Position numbers and translations under genes: made by a program
Notes under the pieces: generated by a model
What the model saw: the letters and a program-made list of their open reading frames with translations, nothing else
What the model was told of the DNA's origin: nothing
The model's database searches: none
NCBI RefSeq assembly: GCF_947179515.1
Contig: NC_067485.1
Location: 9,986,096-10,050,095, forward strand
DNA length: 64,000 nt
DNA from: Apodemus sylvaticus
Lineage: Eukaryota > Chordata > Mammalia > Rodentia > Muridae
Reading direction: 5' to 3'
In this document: piece by piece, positions 48,219 through 59,206 of the stretch
Numbering within the stretch: the stretch's first letter is position 1
How the letters are laid out: each line of letters opens with the position of its first letter

Positions 48219-48346
48219 ACCTCTCACATCCTGACACTGCTGCTCTGTGACTGTTTGGTTTTGGTTTGGTTTTGTCTCACATCTTCCCAAGAGACTGGAG
48301 ACATCTTGGCATAAAGACTTATATTTCTAATTCTAAACCAAAGCAT
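48219..48346. repeat. Second copy of a dispersed direct duplication
   Basis: Diverged partner of 47154-47290, with a shorter GGTTT run and roughly a dozen differences by eye. Confidence 0.9.
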
Positions 48347-48368
48347 ATCCTTGTTCTGGAGTCAGACT

Positions 48369-48370
48369 CA

Positions 48371-48409
<39 letters not shown>

Positions 48410-48428
48410 ATTCTCTCTCTCTCTCTCC
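48369..48428. repeat. (CT)n tract
   Basis: CT run of about 28 units with two short breaks. Confidence 0.95.
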
Positions 48429-48959
48429 TCTTAAAACTCTAGCTATAAAGTGTATCAGTCAGCTTGGCTGTCAGGCAAAGAACTAAAAACTGAGCTGTGT
48501 AAAGGACAGAGTCCCCCTGTCATCGCCCAGGAGGCTGGGCGGTTGAGATCAAACAACTAACAATGGCTGACTCATTTCAAGACAGAGGAGCTGTTCTCTT
48601 GGTCTTTGGTGCCTTTGGGGAAGGGAGTGTCTCTGGAGGTCCTTGGCTTAGAGATAGTTCTCTCCTGTGTCTTAACACATCACCATCCTTACCTGGGTAC
48701 TTCTGTGTCCACATGTCCTTTCCTTATATGGACACCCAAAATCCTGGCTTCAAGCCCCAGTGAACCTGTTTTCCCTCACCTGCCCCCATGAAGCCCCACT
48801 GTTACAGAGGTCCAGGTCTGAGACTCACTTGGGCCTAGTTTCCATGTGAGATGTAGTTGGGCCCTAGTGGGAGGTGTATAGCTTCCAGAGGGCTGACTAG
48901 GGTCTACTACAGACAGCAGCAGAGGGTCTGCTCTGCTATGCTCGCGTCAGGGTGGGTAG

Positions 48960-49391
48960 TGAAAGGACTTTTGGCACCAAGATGAAAGGGCTTAAAAGGG
49001 AGGAGTATAGGGGGTTAGGTAAGTGTGGCTCGGCGGCCTGGGGGAAGGTGTCCAGGCAGGCCCTTGCCTGGGCACCTCTGCCCCTGAGGGACCACACATA
49101 CACAGACATGGTATAGAATAGAGTTTATTCAGAGTAGGGGATGGGAGTGAGTGGTAGAGAGAGGTAGAGAGAGAGGGAAAGAGAGAGAATAGAGAGAGTG
49201 GAGGCCAGCCATGACCACGTGGAGGGGGGAAAATCCCCAGGGGCAGAGAGGTGATAGTATGTGGGAGAGCGGAGAGCAAAGAGAGAGAGGAGGAGCAAGT
49301 AGCCCCTCTTATAGTGGGCCAGATCTCTGGGCGGGGCATACCTGGCTATTGCCAGGTAGGTGTGGGGTGGAGCTTAGACAACACCCCAACA
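48960..49391 (-). repeat. 3' LTR of the minus-strand retroelement
   Basis: 432 bp with the same order of blocks as 52364-52788: a GC box near the start, a pyrimidine-rich middle on the sense strand and AATAAA (tttatt at 49124-49129). The sequence beside it (49392 on) has only a short G run in the place of a polypurine tract. Confidence 0.92.
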
Positions 49392-52344
49392 TACCCCAAT
49401 GTTTGGTTAATTAATAAAAGAAAAAGAAAAAGAAAAAAGAAAAGAAGTGACGGCGCATACGGCGAAGCAGGAATAGGGTCGTTGTTGTGATCTGGCTGCT
49501 TCATGCTGACATTGGGGTGGTGTGTCTCTGGGGAACCTAGAGAAAGGGGTATGGGGGGTGATTGTCCAGTCTCAGGAGGACTGGCTGCTTCTTTGCTGTC
49601 CAGGGTTTGTAGAGCCATTTGAAGATAGGTCAGGAGAACAGGTTCAGTAGAAGCTGTCTGCGTCTGGAGAAGCTGAGAGATTGGAGCATCTGAAGGTTGC
49701 TTCTCTGGAGCTGTCCTGGATATGGCAAGGGCCTGGACTTAACAAGATGTTGGAACACATTAGTATAGGTAGGGAATAAGACTAAGTACATTTGGGAGAG
49801 AGGAAAATTTTCTTAAGATGTACAATTGAAACCCAGAGGAATCCCACCCTTTGGAAAGGTAGTAAAGTGGGAACTTGGGCAGATGTACTTATCTGGATGG
49901 AGCCTACTTGGTCCATGAGCAGTAGATCTGGGTAGGTTTCCTGTAGCTAACAAGTTTATTAAAGAGATAACAACATGAGTTAACCACATGGACAGTCTTT
50001 AAGATGAGCCTTTGTGGATCAGAAGGAATAGAATTGAAGGTTGGGACAGTGACAGAGCAAGAAGAGGAAATATGAAGCATTTAATGGAAACAGAGTTTAG
50101 GTAAGGAGATAACTGTCTAGCTGTCAGTGTAGTCAGAAGTCTGAGGAATAAACAATAACTTAGTAGTTATATTATTAAAGAATGACAGATTCCAGTAGCC
50201 AGCAGTTCTTTGTGGTCTCTGGTCTCCATGCGGCTTTGGCTGTCAGTCTGGCTTTCAAGCACAGAAGATGCACGACTTTTTCTCTGTGGAATGGATACCC
50301 ATGACATGAGAAATGGTCTACCTTTGTTTAGCTAAGTCATTTGACTCAAGGTATCCTGTTTTGTCCACTGTACTCTTTTAGGCAGCATCCTATGGCAGTG
50401 TCCATCTTTCTTCTGAGACCTCCTGGGAGAAGCTATCAGGCCTTTGGGAATTCTGTCTGTCTTAAATCTAATAACAAACTTCTGACAAGATTGAGCGCAA
50501 GATAGGAGAGCAATAGTTAAAGAGAGACTAGGAATGGAAATCTTAAATAGCTTTAACAGGTTGCATAGGTAGAGGAAAGTATATTGCCTTGGTTAGTAAA
50601 GATGCTAGGATCAAAGTAAGAAATCTGGCAGCAATGGATTAAATTGTGGTACAGAAAATGAGTTTGTCTAGGCAGATTTAGGCTTGTTAACATCAACTTG
50701 AGCACGCAGGCTATAGGAGCAAATGAGTTAAGGGTGTGGGAACACAGAATAGGTGAGGTTCAGATTCTTTATCGTTTACCAGACTGTTAATTTTAAAAGT
50801 ATACAGTCGAAGACAAGTAGCACCCACTGGGTAGGGGAGGGAGTTGTTAACAGCAAACTCAGCGTCCTGAAGAGTGCAGAAACAACTGAAAGGCAGCTAA
50901 GCCAAAGAGCCCAGACCTTTGTGAGGACCCTTGGGAGCCAGGGCTAGAAAAGCTGGAGGAAGCGTCCCGCCTGGATCAGGATTTTCAAGGGCAGCTGTAA
51001 AAGCCAAAGGGAGACTCAGGATCACTTCTGGATTAGGATACACACCCGAGGGTGGGTCTAGAAGTCCTAAGCAGGAGTGTGGGCTAGGCATGAGAGGAAA
51101 CCCTTCGTTCCAAAAGAGGTTGGCCAGACTTCATTTGAAAGCTAAGGGTTATTTACTATTATGGTTAATGTTTATTTAAATTTCTAATCTGGTAGAGGGA
51201 AGAACCTGACATGTAGCACACATACTTGTGGAAGCCAGTGTGGACCGCTTGGCTGTGGAACCCGGCTCCCCAACCTTGCTTCTCCTGCCTGTGTGTGGCT
51301 GCAAGACCAGTCATGGCCTGCTGTATTAACAGTAGAGGACATTGAAAGTGGTGGGAAGGAGACCGCACAGTGAAGAAGAGGGAAGACAGGGTGGTAGGGA
51401 GAAGTGGTAGATCTGTGAGAGAATCGGGTAGTAGAATTGGTGGAGCATCCCAGCAGCCATTGTGGAGCTGGGCATGGGCTGTGGCTAGGCTTTTGCAGGT
51501 AAAGGCCCTAGAAATCTGTGCTGTAGCCAGCAGAGCTGGACAATATGGTGGTTGGGGGTGGGGCACAGCAACGGGAAAGGAGTGCAGGCTTGCTGCAGCG
51601 GGGAGGCGGCATCGCTCGGTAGGGATGGAGCACAGCCGATTCTGAAAGCCTGGAGAGACCGCGCCATGGGTAACAGTTGTACTACCAGAACCTGTGGCAG
51701 TTCTGATGGTACAGACTGTCAGCGAGAAAAGCTGTAGCGGGGAAAGTTAGTGATTGCCCATGTGCAGGGTGGAACTTCCTGTCAGCAGAGGAAGTTGGAA
51801 GTTAGGTAGCCTGCAGTGACTGGGGAGTAGCTTGTTTCCTATCTTAGCAAAGGCATGGGAGGGGCGGAGCTGCCGTGGCAGCGGTGGTGGCAGCTTCGGC
51901 GGCAGTTCTGGCGAGTGAGGGGGTCTGGCGTGGGCAGCGGTGGCTGCTCTGGCAACCACAGCCAAGGCCAGGGCTTGGTGGCGGGGAACAGGAAAGTATC
52001 AGTTGTGTGAGGCACTGGGAGCAACCGCAACCATGGCCAGCGCGCCATGAGCCCCGAGGGCCGCCAAGCCACCATGGAAAACCAGGGGAACCAGTAGAAT
52101 AAATGCTGTGGTTTAGCTTGTTTTGTATCCTAGCAATAAGACGCAGGGGTGAATTAGATAGCCACACCTGGTGGCACTCACAGCACAGGACATTGCCACA
52201 GGTGCTGCTGAGTTCCACGGAGGGACGGAACAGCAGTGGTCCTGCGGGAAACGCGGGAAGTGCAGAGACTATTGCTCTGACCAGTGGGGGGGTGTAAGAC
52301 TTACCCATTGGTGGAAGAGGTTTAATATCCCATGGTGTTTCTCG
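49392..52344 (-). other. Interior of the LTR element, no recognised coding capacity
   Basis: The part nearest the 5' LTR (51840-52260) is GC- and CpG-rich, as a leader would be. The longest minus frame (51844-52362, 172 codons) overlaps the primer site and lacks recognisable gag features. Elsewhere frames are short. It reads as a non-autonomous or heavily deleted element. Confidence 0.7.
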
Positions 52345-52361
52345 TTCCGGCCAACGCACCA
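52345..52361 (-). promoter_or_regulatory. Primer-binding site, tRNA-Gly type
   Basis: On the minus strand, two bases after the 5' LTR, the sequence is TGGTGCGTTGGCCGGAA. It is complementary to the 3' end of tRNA-Gly-UCC/CCC (which ends ...CCCGGCCAACGCACCA), with one missing base in the G run. Confidence 0.85.
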
Positions 52362-52363
52362 AA

Positions 52364-52788
52364 TGAAAGGACTTTCAGCACCAAGATGAAAGGGCTTAAA
52401 AGGGGGGAATATAGAGGGTTAGGTGAGTGTGGCTAGGTGGCGTGGGGGAAGGTGTCCAGGCGGGCCCTTGCCTGGGCACCTCTGCCCCTGAGGGACCACA
52501 CACACACAGACATGGTATAGAATAGAGTTTATTCAGAGTAGGGGATGGGAGTTAGTGGTAGAGAGAGGTAGAGAGAGAGAGAGAGGGGGGGGGGAGGAGT
52601 CTGGCCATGACCATGTGGAGGGGGGAAGAGCCCCAGGGGCAGAGAGGTGAGAGAGTGTGGGAGAGCGGAGAGCAAAGAGGGAGAGGAGGAGCAAGTAGCC
52701 CCTCTTCTAGTGGGCCAGATCTCTGGGGCGGGGCATACCTGGCTATTTCCAGGTAGGTGTGGGGTGGAGCTTAGACAGAACCCCAACA
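52364..52788 (-). repeat. 5' LTR of the minus-strand retroelement
   Basis: 425 bp, starting TGTTGGGGTTC on the minus strand. The AATAAA signal is the reverse complement of tttatt at 52528-52533. It differs from the other LTR by roughly two dozen changes by eye, including a longer GA/G-rich run near 52570-52600. Confidence 0.92.
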
Positions 52789-52793
52789 GGTAG

Positions 52794-54469
52794 GTCTAGA
52801 GGAATGGTTTTCCTGTAGGAAGTACCAACGCAATCATCATCCCAGTGGGTGTCTTTCAGTCTGTCTCATGGAGGTCTCCCAGGCCCACCTCCAGCTTTGG
52901 CTATTGTGCGCTCTATAAGGAGCTGAGAGGAGAGGTGCTCTCCAGACCAGAGGATTTGCTTCTACCAATTTCCTTTGTTTTACACTTTCAAAGATACTCT
53001 TCCTAGCCCCCAAGAAGGCCATGCCTTCTACCCTTGTTTGGTTTTTACCCGCCTCTCTGTGAAAGTCAAAATTGGCACACCCTGTTATGACTGCCTAGAA
53101 CCTCTCCCCTCAGGGCTGGCGTAGAAGGAACAAACGCAGAGGCTACTTTGCCCAATTCCTCACGGCACAGCAATCAACAGCCAGTTATATCCGAGTGTGG
53201 CTCCTGCTTTGCACATACCGTAGGAAAGGTTTTCAATCCCTGTCGTTTGGTCCTAATGTCAGGAGGGAGCTTCTGGGACCCTGTGGTGCTAGGAGGATCA
53301 GCATCTCTCTTGCTCACATCTCCCTTGTAGAATCTTCCGTTCTCTCCACTGGGTCCTCTACTGCCTCTTTCCCAAAGAGAAATCTCGCACTGCTCTGTAT
53401 GCTTTGTTATTGTTTCAGCTCATTTGGGAGCTGGGTAAGCCGAGGCCATGTCTGCTTAGTCGGAGGAAGCCTTCTCTAAGTCATCTCTTGGGCTGTTTAT
53501 CGGTTTCTAGTGGGAAGCAGCAGAAAGGCTCTGCAGCAACATTGTTTCCCCAGCTCCCATTTTCTTAGCAGGCCTGGACTAAGGGCGTGGCATATGTGCC
53601 TTGTGATTATCTCTAAACACATACACTTCGAGCGGTGGCTGACGGGCTCTGTGCAGCCAGCGAGGTCCAGCGTGGGGCCCGGAACCTAAAGCTTGAGAGA
53701 GGAAGACGAGCGAACGAACGCCTGTCTGGTGAAGGAGCCTCACTCAGCAGGAAGTCCTTCTCCCAGAGAGACACTTGGCCACCTCTGGGTAAGGCTGGTG
53801 TGCACATTGTTTCAGCCTTTCTGTTGCCTCTATCCTGGCAAACAACCTGGTGCCGGAAAAGGACCATATTGTATCTGTGAGGCTTACTTAGGAGAGATGG
53901 GTTAGAGCCTCCAGGGGGAACACTATGAGATGCCCAGTTTCAAGTGTTCTGCCCAGAGAACACATCTGCCCAGTTGTGATTTGGGACTCGAATTCAGAGC
54001 TTCCCACAGCCTTCCACACGTTCCCTGAGGGCTCCCCACAGGTGAGCATCCTTTCCTGGAAGAATTGGGGTTCTGGCTTGGTTATTACCTCGAGTGTACA
54101 TTTTGTTTACATTTCATTATAAAATGTTTGACACATAAAAATATGTGTATTATTTATAGAAGTTGTCAAGTCCAGGAGCAAGGTTTAAAAAAAAAAAGCT
54201 GCATTAAGATGTAAAGCACCACTGATTTTTGTGGTGCTTCGATGCACCCTACCCCGCTGCCTCCCCTGGGGGTCACCTGATGTTGATGGCACCTGTCAAA
54301 CACCTGATATGAGTTTTTACAATCTCTGTCTGTCTGCCTGTCTGTCTGTCGAGCCTGCTTTGAATTTTTAAAAGATTCAAATAGAACAGTAGGATTATAC
54401 CCATCTACATTTTTAAAATTTTATTATTTTTTTACTTTCTGCATGTAACTAATTCACATAAGCCTATGT
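52794..54469. other. Unique intronic sequence with a CpG cluster
   Basis: No exon recognised. About ten CpGs occur in 53620-53725, high for this window. The remainder shows nothing nameable. Confidence 0.4.
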
Positions 54470-54629
54470 GAATTATTTTGCTTATATGTATGCATGTGTA
54501 TCATGAGACTACCTGGTGCCTGTGGAAGACAGAAGAGGGCATCAAATGCTCTATGGGTGCTGGGAAGCAAACCCAGGTCCTCTAAGATGACAGCGAGGAC
54601 TCTTAACTGCGGAGCCACCTCACCTGGTG
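54470..54629 (-). mobile_element. B2/B3-type SINE
   Basis: Reverse-strand words 'gaagacagaagagggcatc', 'ggtgctgggaagcaaaccca', 'ggtcctctaagatgacag' and 'gctcttaactg'-like text ending 'ggagccacctcacc' match a diverged B2/B3 head and body. Confidence 0.75.
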
Positions 54630-55861
54630 TAGAATGAAGCCTTGGGTGCTTCATTCAATGTTACACATCTTCCAGGAAGATAAAAACAACAACAACAAAA
54701 CAAACAAACAGACAAACAGACATCCTGGAACCTTGCATTTGCCTGGTGCAGCTGGATACTGCTTCCTCAGTGGCTCCTCTCTGGAATATAGAGCTGTCAT
54801 GGACATGTCAGGGGAACTTGGGAGGGGCTGCTGCTACCTGGCCTACCAGGCTGAGTCGCAAGAGGTCTTGTCTGGGGCTCCCGTTCAGGCAGGGTCATAT
54901 AGGAAACAGGTGTGTGCCTGCGGGGTGGTGGGTGGAGAAGGCCGACTCTGTCAGCAGCCCGAGGCAAGGCTGAGACCGAGTGGCAGGTGCTAAATGAAAC
55001 TCCAGGGGAGAGACAGTGGGTAGAGACACAAGGGGTGGGGTAAGTGGCCGAGATGGAGTGCTAAGCTAACACCCTAACTTCGTTGTGCCAGCTGGCTGGG
55101 AAGCTCTCTGATAGAACAGAGGTTTGGGGTTTGCTGAACGCGCATTATTACCCTTCTTTCTGCCTTTAGCTCATTTGTTCTATTTCTTTACCAACAATGT
55201 GCTGGAAACATCACGTCAGATAAAAGAAAGAAAGTGAAACTTTCCTTGCCACACTTTGTGGTCTAGAAGGAAGCCAGTGGCAGTCTCGCCCACACAGGCT
55301 TACCCCTGTGGGGTAAGAGGGGCTCCAGTTCTGCCCCTCTGCCTTCTGAATCTCTGCAGAGAGCTCTTCTGTGGCATGTGACATCTGCAAAGCTTGATGG
55401 GAAATCCAGGTGAAGTACTAAACCTGGTGTCCCTTGAAGTGTCTACTGGAACCAGCTCCTTCACTGTCGGTGCTGACCTGTCTCCCTGTCGGTCGGTCCT
55501 GTGGCAGTTCTGGAACCAGGAGTGCAGGGAAGGCAGGAGCTGGGTCACAGGGCAGGAGCAACACGCAGATTCTCCCCTCAAGGAGAGCGGAGTTTGGTGA
55601 GGGGAAATGTTTGAGTCTGTAAAGAGGCAGTTGCATGGTAGTATGCAAAGGCCCCATGATGAAGTCAGGTGATAATTTAAACTTTTCAAAACAAATGTAT
55701 ACATAAAAGAATATTTTTGCCTAAATTAGATTCAGAAAGTCTCTTTAAAACTTAGTTTGTAAGTCTCCAGTCTGAAACTGAGGGTCATTCTAGAGAGCCA
55801 GCCCAGAGGAAGAGGAGGCAGCTGGCTGGTCATGGTTGTCTCTGCTCTAGCTGTACATACT

Positions 55862-56028
55862 GGTGTGTATGTGTGTGTGTGTGTGTGTATGTGTGTGTGT
55901 ATGTGTGTGTGTGTGAGTGTGTGTGTGAGTGTGTGTGTGAGTGAGTGTGTGTGAGAGTGTGTGTGAGTGTGTGTGTGAAAGTGTGTGTGAGTGTGAGTGT
56001 GTGTATGTGTGTGTGTGTGAGTGTGAGC
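55862..56028. repeat. (TG)n tract with GAGTG interruptions
   Basis: TG runs alternate with 'gagtg' and 'tat' over about 165 bp. Confidence 0.95.
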
Positions 56029-56129
56029 TTGACAAAGCCAGAGTCACCCCAGGGAAGAACGAATTTCAAGAGAGGAATTGTTCTCACCAGACTGGCCTAT
56101 GGGCCTGTCTGTGCAGCATTTTCTTGATT

Positions 56130-56460
56130 GATGGTTGATGTAGGACTGTCCAGTCCACTTTGAGTGGTGCCACCTGTGGGCAGGGGTGCTGTTTTCTATA
56201 AAAAGGCAAGCTGAGCAAGCCACGAAGAGCAGAGCAAGCCACGGAGAGCGGAGCAGGCCACGGAGAGCGGAGCAGGCCACGGAGAGCGGAGCAGGAGGCA
56301 GTTTCCTGCGCGGTCTCTGCCTCTCTTCCTCTCTCCAGGTTGCTACCTTGGCTTCCCTTTATAACAGACTGAACTCTGTAAGCCAAACAAGCCTTTCCTT
56401 GCCGGGTTACCAGGTGTCAGTGTTTATCACAGCAACAGAGATCAAACTAGGGCCCAGTGC
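56130..56460 (+). repeat. Rodent dispersed repeat with an internal 19-bp tandem
   Basis: The right end, 'gaactctgtaagccaaacaa', 'gcctttccttgccgggtt', 'gtgtttatcacagcaac', 'agatcaaactaggg', is a common rodent repeat terminus. About four 19-bp units (GAGCAGGCCACGGAGAGCG) lie at 56208-56292. Confidence 0.7.
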
Positions 56461-57924
56461 TATTTGAAGTGAGAGTTGACACAGTGACCTTTCGGCTTTC
56501 TGTCAGCTCATCCTGCTGCCTGCAGGCACATCCCATACCCAGAGGTCTTTTAGCTCCGGCTGCATGTTATCACACAGCCCGACTCACCACACAGTCCTGT
56601 CCACACAGCTTTAGATGAATACACACTCTAATGTACTCCAAAGTCAGGGCAAGGGATGTTTGAGGCCCGGGCCTGGCTTCCCTTCACAAAGCGCCTCTGA
56701 CTCCTGGGAGCAGGCTGGTCACACGCTGGCCATTTCAGGAGCACTCATAAAGGGAACTCGGGCTGGAGAGGGAGCGCGCTCTCTGTATTCTTGCTCTGCC
56801 ATTGCCCTTGGATGGGTGACAGCTGGAGTTATACCCAGTGATTGCAGAGCCTTTAGAGCCAGCTATAAAGCACTTTTCCTGGGTTTGTAGTTAGTGTGGG
56901 AACAGAACATCTCATTCTCTCACAGTGAGCCCACGTCCACCTGTATTCCAGAGAGTTGCTTTGCAAACGTTGGTGGTTTCTCAAAGGATGATTTGTGTTT
57001 TCTAAGGCAGGGACTGTGTCTACTCTTTCCCTTCCATTAAATGGTTTCTGCCCGTGGTGCTCGATAAGAGATGCGGGCCGAGCAGGTGCATTGTCAGGTC
57101 TGTCTCTCTCCTTCCTTTGAACCTCCACCAGGTTCCCAGGCCCTAGGCCTTTGCAGGAGACTGATTATATGCAAGCCTTGATCCCGAGAATTTGACAGGC
57201 AGAAAAGGAGGAAACTCAGATAACACATCTGGGCCAAAGGCAAAGGTGCAGAATCAACCACACTCTGCATAGGTTCAGAGCTCTGAACCCTCAGCCACGT
57301 GACAGAAACTATCTCAGGACCCTTACGGGCCCAGCTCTGAAGTGAGACATGCATTTGACTGAGTGCTAAGGTCGTTTATGAGTTGCTTAACCTTCAAGAG
57401 CCTCAATTTCTTTTTCCATATTACACAAGTAATAAGAAAGCTGGTGCCCACTGTGGTCTAGGATGCCCGTAAATACCTCCACTATCCCCTACTTGTGTTT
57501 TGAGGCTGTTGAGACTTTAACGTTAAGAGACAGGGGCCTAAAAGCTACCATTGTTGGTGACAAAAAAAAAAATGACAGGAAGTTGCAGCTTGCGGACTTC
57601 TGACATTGACCCCCAAACTGGATATTCCCATTATATCCCAGGCGAGTTATAGGAGGGCTCCAGGCCCCAAGACTCCAGAGGGCTTGGGGGCACAAACGTT
57701 CATTGCACACTGCTCCCAGAGGAAGGGGCAGGCAGCGCACCTCAGATGCGCCATCCAGAAAAGAGGTGGCTGTGTTTTGCTCTGGTCCGAATATGGAGTG
57801 TCCCCCATAGGCTCACACACTGGACTGTCCCTTATAGTGCCCGAGGTGTCAGATGGGTTGAATGTTTGGCTTCCAACTGACAATTCTATTTCAGACAGTC
57901 TGGAGAATGAAAGCTAGCTGGGGG

Positions 57925-58120
57925 AAGCCAGCAGCCTGTGTCCTGCCCCAGGCTCCCCTCTCTTCTGCTCTGCTTCCTGTCCACCATGATGCCAGCAGTT
58001 CCACCACAGTGTCCCATCGCTGTGGGCTAAAGCCATGAGCAAATCAAATCTTTCTTCCTTTTAAGTTGTTTATGACCAGCATCTGTCACAGTAATGAGAG
58101 AGTACGTTACTAAGACTGTC
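57925..58120 (+). repeat. Rodent dispersed repeat, related 3' end
   Basis: 'gccatgagcaaatcaaatc', 'tttcttccttttaagttg' and 'catctgtcacagtaatgaga' are a diverged version of the terminus described at 56130. Confidence 0.6.
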
Positions 58121-58466
58121 CTCAAGCACTTGCTGTGTGTGGGAGGACTTGTTGGGGAGCCCTCAAGTGGGAGGGCTTCACGGGTCACATAGAACTCCGC
58201 ATGCATCCACTTTCAGACAATCATCATATTTTATAAATGGTGACAGTTGAAACTGGTGTTAATTTAAGATTTGCTTTCCAGTTCTTCTGCTGTGTTTCAG
58301 GAGTTGTTTGGAAAAACACAAAGGGCCAGTCCCAAGTTAGAGTTCTGACTGCAGACCGCTAGCATCTTCATCCCCTTAAAGAAAGGCTACCAGCCGCTCC
58401 TTGGGAAGCTGAGCATGCGTCTGGCCTGGCTGAGTGCTAACAGTCTGTCCTCTCTCTCTCTTGCAG

Positions 58467-58581
58467 TGCAAGTTGGAATTCCATGCTTGTTCTACAGGCA
58501 AAAGCCTCAGCTCCCTCTGTGATGGACCCTGTCCATGTCTGCCTGAGCCTGAGCCACTGAAGCCCAAGCCTGAGAAGAGTG
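58467..58581 (+). CDS. Spock1: Testican-1 coding exon, second half of Kazal-like domain and acidic linker
   Basis: This 115-bp internal exon begins in phase 0 directly with a Cys codon after the acceptor ctctctctcttgcag. It ends one base into a codon before the strong donor gtgagt at 58582. In known SPOCK1 the next residues after Lys-Ser are Ala-Cys-Thr-Asp, so the trailing G fits a GCN Ala codon. The peptide carries CKLEFHAC, GKSL and LCDGPCPC, then a Pro/Glu-rich linker (PEPEPLKPKP). These give the C-terminal cysteines of the follistatin/Kazal-like module and lead into the SPARC-type extracellular calcium-binding domain, encoded beyond the window. Joined to the 11195-11321 exon, the Kazal spacing Tyr-x3-Cys is restored across the splice junction. 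The thyroglobulin type-1 domain and C-terminal glycosaminoglycan attachment sites are not in this window. Confidence 0.93.
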
Positions 58582-58658
58582 GTGAGTGGAAGATAGTTCA
58601 GAGGTCAGGGCGGGCAAGGGTTCAGAGGTCAGGGTAGTGCAGCTTGCATGGTTAAGGC

Positions 58659-59206
58659 CGGCTCACCTGCTTGGAGCCAGGCTAGGACAGAGCTGTTCAG
58701 CCTGTGAAGGGAATATGGGCTTACTTGGCTAGTAAGCTCTCCAGCCTGGCCAGGGACTCTGAGCTGAATCACTGTCTACCATTGAAGAGAGAAAAGAGAG
58801 CAGAGAGGTTTTTAAAAGAAATCTGTTAGAGCAAGGTGTGTGCCGGCCTCCTTTAGATGGTAGTTTAGCTCTGGCATGGGAGGGGCAGGTTTTCATGGCC
58901 TGCCCTTGGGCTAATCTTTCTCCAGTTGTAAACGGCTCACCTGCTTGGAGCCAGGCTAGGACAGAGCTGTTCAGCCTGTGAAGGGAATATGGGCTTACTT
59001 GGCTAGTAAGCTCTCCAGCCTGGCCAGGGACTCTGAGCTGAATCACTGTCTACCATTGAAGAGAGAAAAGAGAGCAGAGAGGTTTTTAAAAGAAATCTGT
59101 TAGAGCAAGGTGTGTGCCGGCCTCCTTTAGATGGTAGTTTAGCTCTGGCATGGGAGGGGCAGGTTTTCATGGCCTGCCCTTGGGCTAATCTTTCTCCAGT
59201 TGTAAA
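58659..59206. repeat. Perfect 274-bp tandem duplication
   Basis: Copies 58659-58932 and 58933-59206 are identical by eye, both beginning 'cggctcacctgcttgg' and ending 'ttctccagttgtaaa'. They start 78 bp after the exon's donor. Confidence 0.95.

Larger units (their letters stand above)
48960..52788 (-). mobile_element. LTR-flanked, apparently non-coding endogenous retroelement
   Basis: Two direct LTR copies (48960-49391 and 52364-52788) flank about 3 kb of internal sequence. The 5-bp GGTAG lies immediately outside both ends (48955-48959 and 52789-52793). On the minus strand each LTR begins TGTTGGGGT and ends CTTTCA, the usual TG...CA. A polyadenylation signal and a tRNA-Gly-type primer site set the orientation as minus, so the 5' LTR is on the right. 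The interior shows no recognisable gag, pro, pol or env frame. It lies antisense to Spock1. The subfamily is not assigned; the LTR layout recalls the solo LTR at 41407. Confidence 0.9.
11322..58466 (+). other. Spock1: Spock1 intron splitting the Kazal-like domain (about 47.1 kb)
   Basis: The intron runs from the gttggt donor after Lys to the ttgcag acceptor before Cys. It is phase 0. The donor matches the consensus less well (GTTGGT) than the downstream exon's donor (GTGAGT). No further exon with conserved testican sequence is visible inside it. It holds most of the window's transposons and tandem repeats, listed separately. Confidence 0.9.

Noticed and set aside
51844..52362. 172-codon frame as a gag remnant
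   Set aside because: It starts inside the primer-binding site region and shows no capsid or nucleocapsid motifs; Ala/Pro-rich content reflects the GC-rich leader.
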